From the NCBI RefSeq assembly GCF_041925275.1, contig NZ_JBHEUZ010000014.1, positions 62,001 through 126,000 of the forward strand: a stretch of DNA of 64,000 nucleotides. Reading direction: 5' to 3'. This DNA comes from Parapedobacter pyrenivorans_A (lineage in GTDB: Bacteria > Bacteroidota > Bacteroidia > Sphingobacteriales > Sphingobacteriaceae). The notes under the pieces are model-generated. The model ran no database searches and had not been told where the DNA came from. It was given only the letters and a program-made list of their open reading frames with translations. Shown here one piece after another: positions 61,253-64,000 of the stretch. The translations under genes were made by a program, and so were the position numbers. The first letter of the stretch is position 1; every line of letters begins with the position of its first letter.

Positions 61253-62299
61253 ATGGGTAGGGAAAGCTTTCATCAATTATTGCAACGTTACCTCGATGGC
61301 CGTTGCACACCGGCAGAGAAACGGTTGGTAGACCATTGGTACCACATGTTAGAGGGGCATGATAGACACGAGATCAGCCCTTCGAATTTAGATGCGCTGG
61401 AAGATGCCATGTGGGAGAAAATACACGACCAGATCAATGACGCCGGAGAGGCAGGCCCGGCTTATGTACCGTATCTTCGGTCGCGGCGCCTGCGTTATCT
61501 TCTTGCTGCGGCATCCATCGCGCTGCTTATGACCGTGGGCACCATTGCTTACCTCCGTGTGGTTTGTTACCCTGTAGAACCTTCGTTTGCCACCGATTTC
61601 GCCATGGATAATGATATCGTGGCCGTGAAAAACGACACCGACCACCGCATGAATATCATCCTTGCCGATGAGTCGCTGGTAGAGCTCTATCCGGGGGCGC
61701 AGCTTCACTACCCCAAGCATTTCAGCGACCATGGCCGGGAAGTCCGGCTGATCGGTGACGCGTTCTTTTCGGTCGCGGCCAACAAAGAAAATCCCTTTTG
61801 GGTATTCCATGAAGGGATGATTACCAAAGTGCTGGGTACCAAATTCAAGATCAAGGCACCCAAGGGAAGTGCCAAGGGCGAGGTGATCGTCTATTCAGGC
61901 AAGGTAGATGTATTCTATAATGTGGGCCGGCGCAATATGGTGAAGCGGATGTTGTCTGCACCCGAAAAAGCGTCCCTTACCACCAACCAGCGAGCGGTGT
62001 TGTTGGCTAAGAATTTGGAAGAAACGGTGACGGAAAATCCATTGCCCGTGCGGGGCGGCGTGGATGCGATACGGCATGAAACGTTCAAGGATATCCCGAT
62101 TACGTCATTGGCCCAGACGTTGAGCGAACTATATGCCTTGGATGTGGTGGCCGATAGTGGGTTGTCACACATCACCTTTACGGGCGATATCAGTGGCATC
62201 GGGCTTTTCAAACAGCTGGATATCATCTGCACGGTTACCGATACACGGTATGAGGTGATCGGTACGACGATTCTCCTGAAACGGAAATACGAACCCTAA
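61253..62299 (+). CDS. FecR-family anti-sigma factor
   Basis: 348 residues. A cytoplasmic N-terminus (LLQRYLDGRCTPAEKRLVDHWYHML), one membrane helix (about 80-104, LRYLLAAASIALLMTVGTIAYL), a periplasmic FecR domain (LADESLVELYPGAQLHYPKHF, REVRLIGDAFFSVA, FWVFHEGMITKVLGTKFKIKA) and a C-terminal DUF4974 domain (FKDIPITSLAQTLSELY, ITFTGDISG). It holds the upstream sigma factor inactive until the STN domain of the following receptor signals. Confidence 0.93.
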   Translation: MGRESFHQLLQRYLDGRCTPAEKRLVDHWYHMLEGHDRHEISPSNLDALEDAMWEKIHDQINDAGEAGPAYVPYLRSRRLRYLLAAASIALLMTVGTIAYLRVVCYPVEPSFATDFAMDNDIVAVKNDTDHRMNIILADESLVELYPGAQLHYPKHFSDHGREVRLIGDAFFSVAANKENPFWVFHEGMITKVLGTKFKIKAPKGSAKGEVIVYSGKVDVFYNVGRRNMVKRMLSAPEKASLTTNQRAVLLAKNLEETVTENPLPVRGGVDAIRHETFKDIPITSLAQTLSELYALDVVADSGLSHITFTGDISGIGLFKQLDIICTVTDTRYEVIGTTILLKRKYEP

Positions 62300-62464
62300 T
62301 TGAACACAAATTTATAACCAAACACACAAAACACACATTTTATGCAGGAAGTCCCAACGTAACCCTTTCTCGGAGGCAACCCGGGTGGTTGCCCATCGCT
62401 ACTATCCATGAAGTTGAACCAAAATAAATGACCATGACGAAATCAAAAACGTAACCAAAAAAAA

Positions 62465-62518
62465 CCGGCAATATGGGGGTATTGCCGGCAATGGCCCGGA
62501 ACACACGTGTGCCGGGGT
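62465..62518 (+). promoter_or_regulatory. Structured leader of the SusC-like gene
   Basis: Two hairpins lie in the 269-bp gap after the anti-sigma gene: CCGGCAATA-6 nt-TATTGCCGG (perfect 9 bp, 62465-62488), and CCCGG with CCGGG around the palindrome CACACGTGTG. No T-run follows, so these look like RNA structures in the receptor leader and not terminators. Confidence 0.45.
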
Positions 62519-62568
62519 AACTTACAGTCCAAAAAAAACGTTTAACGAACTATAAATTTTTCAAAAGT

Positions 62569-64000
62569 ATGAAAAAAGATCGAATTATTGCGTTAACCAA
62601 AACTGCGATGAGACTAACCTTTTTATATGCCCTTATTACTTCGATTGTCGTATTTACAAGCCATGCAACCGAAGTGGATGCCCAGGGCGCGCTTGACAAA
62701 AGGGTCGAATTGGCTGGCAAACGTACCACGATTAAAGAACTGATCACCATGCTCGAGGAGCAATCGGGCGCGCACTTTATTTACAGTTCTTCGGCCATCA
62801 AGACCAACCGTAAAATCAAGATTGCCTCGCTTTACGGCGAGTTATCGGATGTGCTTAATGAAGTATTTAAACCCATCGGCATTGATTATAAGGTGGAACA
62901 CGACAAAATATTGCTTTTTAGTATTTTCCAGGAATTAACCATTACAGGCAAGATTACCGATGCCAGTAACGGTGCGCCGATACTGGGTGCGGCGGTGAAG
63001 GTAAGGAGTACCGCCCGGGGCACCAGTACGGATGCAAATGGCCAATTTTCGTTGGCCGTGATGCCCAACGAAATAGTGGAAGTGAGCTACATCGGGTTTG
63101 CTGCCCAAGAGTTTGTGGTGGATAGCAACCGGCGCGTGTACAACCTCGCCCTACAGGCGTCGCTCAGCACGTTGGACGAGGTGGTGGTAACGGGATATTC
63201 CGCGCAGCGGGTCAAGGACCTCACCGGTTCGGTGGCGGTAGTGAATGTGAAAGACCTCAAGCAGCAACCGGCGGCGAGCCCCATCGAAGCCCTCCAAGGT
63301 AAAGCCACGGGGGTGCAGATCATCAATGACGGAGCGCCCGGTGCCACCCCGCAGATCCGTATCCGGGGGTTCAGCACCATCAACAATAACGACCCGCTCT
63401 ACGTTATTGACGGGATGCCTTATGAAGGGAAACTAGGGTGGTTGAATGCCAATGATATTGAGTCGATGCAGGTGCTGAAAGATGCCTCTGCGGCTTCCAT
63501 CTACGGTGCCCGTGCCAACAACGGTGTCGTTATCGTAACAACCCGGAAAGGGCAAAAGGGCGTGCCAAGGGTGACGTTTGAATCCTATTACGGCACCCAA
63601 AGCCCGATGAGGAACCGGTTTCCCGAATTCCTGAATCCGCAGCAGTTTGGCGAATATGTTTACCAGCGTTTCCTGAATGCGGGCGAAACTCCGGGTACCA
63701 GCGAAACGAGCGGTACCAATTACGGCTCGGACCCAAACCGTCCCACCTTGCCCGACTACCTCTTGGCGGGCACCGTAACCGGGCATAACATTACCGAAGC
63801 AGATGCAGATCCGTCGAATTACAATTATTCGATGGACCCGGCCCAGTTCTACCAGATCACACGGGCCAATAAGGAGGGCACCAATTGGTTTGACGCCATT
63901 ACGCGCAACGCGCCCATGCAGAATTACCAGCTAAGCATACTGGGAGGCGGCGAAAGTTCTACCTATGCCATCAGCGGGAGTGCATTCAAGCAGGAAGGTA
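62569..64000 (+). CDS. SusC/RagA-type TonB-linked receptor with STN domain, 3'-truncated
   Basis: Open from the ATG at 62569 to the right edge (477 residues visible of a probable 1100+). Signal peptide (TFLYALITSIVVF region), an STN domain (about 45-110, TTIKELITMLEEQSGAHFIY) that contacts the anti-sigma factor, a carboxypeptidase regulatory-like domain (about 125-200, ITGKITDASNGAPILGAAVKV) and the plug (about 205-330, EVVVTGYSAQRVKDLTGSVA, GVQIINDGAPGATPQIRIRG, NDIESMQVLKDASAASIYGARANNGVVIV). A SusC protein importing glycans or peptides; a SusD gene should follow outside the window. With the sigma and anti-sigma genes it forms a trans-envelope signalling set. Confidence 0.94.
   Translation, partial: MKKDRIIALTKTAMRLTFLYALITSIVVFTSHATEVDAQGALDKRVELAGKRTTIKELITMLEEQSGAHFIYSSSAIKTNRKIKIASLYGELSDVLNEVFKPIGIDYKVEHDKILLFSIFQELTITGKITDASNGAPILGAAVKVRSTARGTSTDANGQFSLAVMPNEIVEVSYIGFAAQEFVVDSNRRVYNLALQASLSTLDEVVVTGYSAQRVKDLTGSVAVVNVKDLKQQPAASPIEALQGKATGVQIINDGAPGATPQIRIRGFSTINNNDPLYVIDGMPYEGKLGWLNANDIESMQVLKDASAASIYGARANNGVVIVTTRKGQKGVPRVTFESYYGTQSPMRNRFPEFLNPQQFGEYVYQRFLNAGETPGTSETSGTNYGSDPNRPTLPDYLLAGTVTGHNITEADADPSNYNYSMDPAQFYQITRANKEGTNWFDAITRNAPMQNYQLSILGGGESSTYAISGSAFKQEG

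Overview
The window is a chromosomal segment of a member of the Bacteroidota, most likely Sphingobacteriaceae. The G+C content, judged by eye near 50%, would fit a Parapedobacter-like genus, but that is a guess. Supporting signs are promoters with the Bacteroidota -7 box TAnnTTTG in place of -35/-10 boxes, almost no Shine-Dalgarno sites, a GLPGLI protein, DUF3078 and DUF5606 proteins, a SusC/RagA receptor with FecI/FecR regulators, the alternative GlmU-like protein, futalosine-pathway MqnC and type IX secretion (T9SS) substrates. No insertion sequence, prophage, CRISPR array, rRNA or tRNA was recognised.

Layout. 1-5.8 kb: end of a GLPGLI gene, MetA, a NamZ-like muramidase, a cold-shock protein and an uncharacterised three-gene envelope operon. 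6-12.9 kb: a TPR sensor kinase, carA with a possible attenuator, eno, a FtsB/DivIC protein, a DUF3078 protein, rlmH and a mini membrane protein. 13-16.8 kb: an iron/siderophore uptake operon behind a promoter-overlapping inverted repeat. 16.9-24.2 kb: DUF5606 and cyclophilin, radC, pheT, a coiled-coil gene, zapA, a likely 6S RNA, RNase Y and an Mpo1-like protein. 24.2-27.1 kb: a large P-loop ATPase with an N-terminal DNA-binding-like domain. 27.5-41.8 kb: a 3728-residue modular surface protein with a type B T9SS sorting domain, followed by its PorP/SprF-like partner and a PorE-like TPR/propeller/OmpA protein. 41.87-42.46 kb: an array of 21-bp repeats organised in 105-bp higher-order units. 42.5-50 kb: a helical-repeat protein, ribokinase, sugar permease, nucleoside hydrolase, MBL hydrolase and pckA. 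50.2-57.1 kb: a sugar kinase-like protein, a CBM9-like protein, L31 type B, a GlmU-like protein, tpiA, prmA, mpl and an XRE regulator. 57.2-60.4 kb, minus strand: a very acidic mini-protein, scpB, mqnC and a PQQ-type sugar dehydrogenase. 60.6-64 kb: ECF sigma, FecR and the start of a SusC receptor.

How it works together. Housekeeping genes (translation, division, peptidoglycan recycling, glycolysis and gluconeogenesis) alternate with envelope functions. Three envelope systems stand out: an iron-uptake operon, a T9SS cell-surface adhesin locus with its own OM partner, and an ECF/anti-sigma/SusC trans-envelope signalling set cut by the window edge. The most unusual non-coding features are the 21-bp/105-bp repeat array, heptanucleotide intergenic repeats, a near-leaderless set of promoters, a 6S-like RNA and a terminator-like leader before carA.
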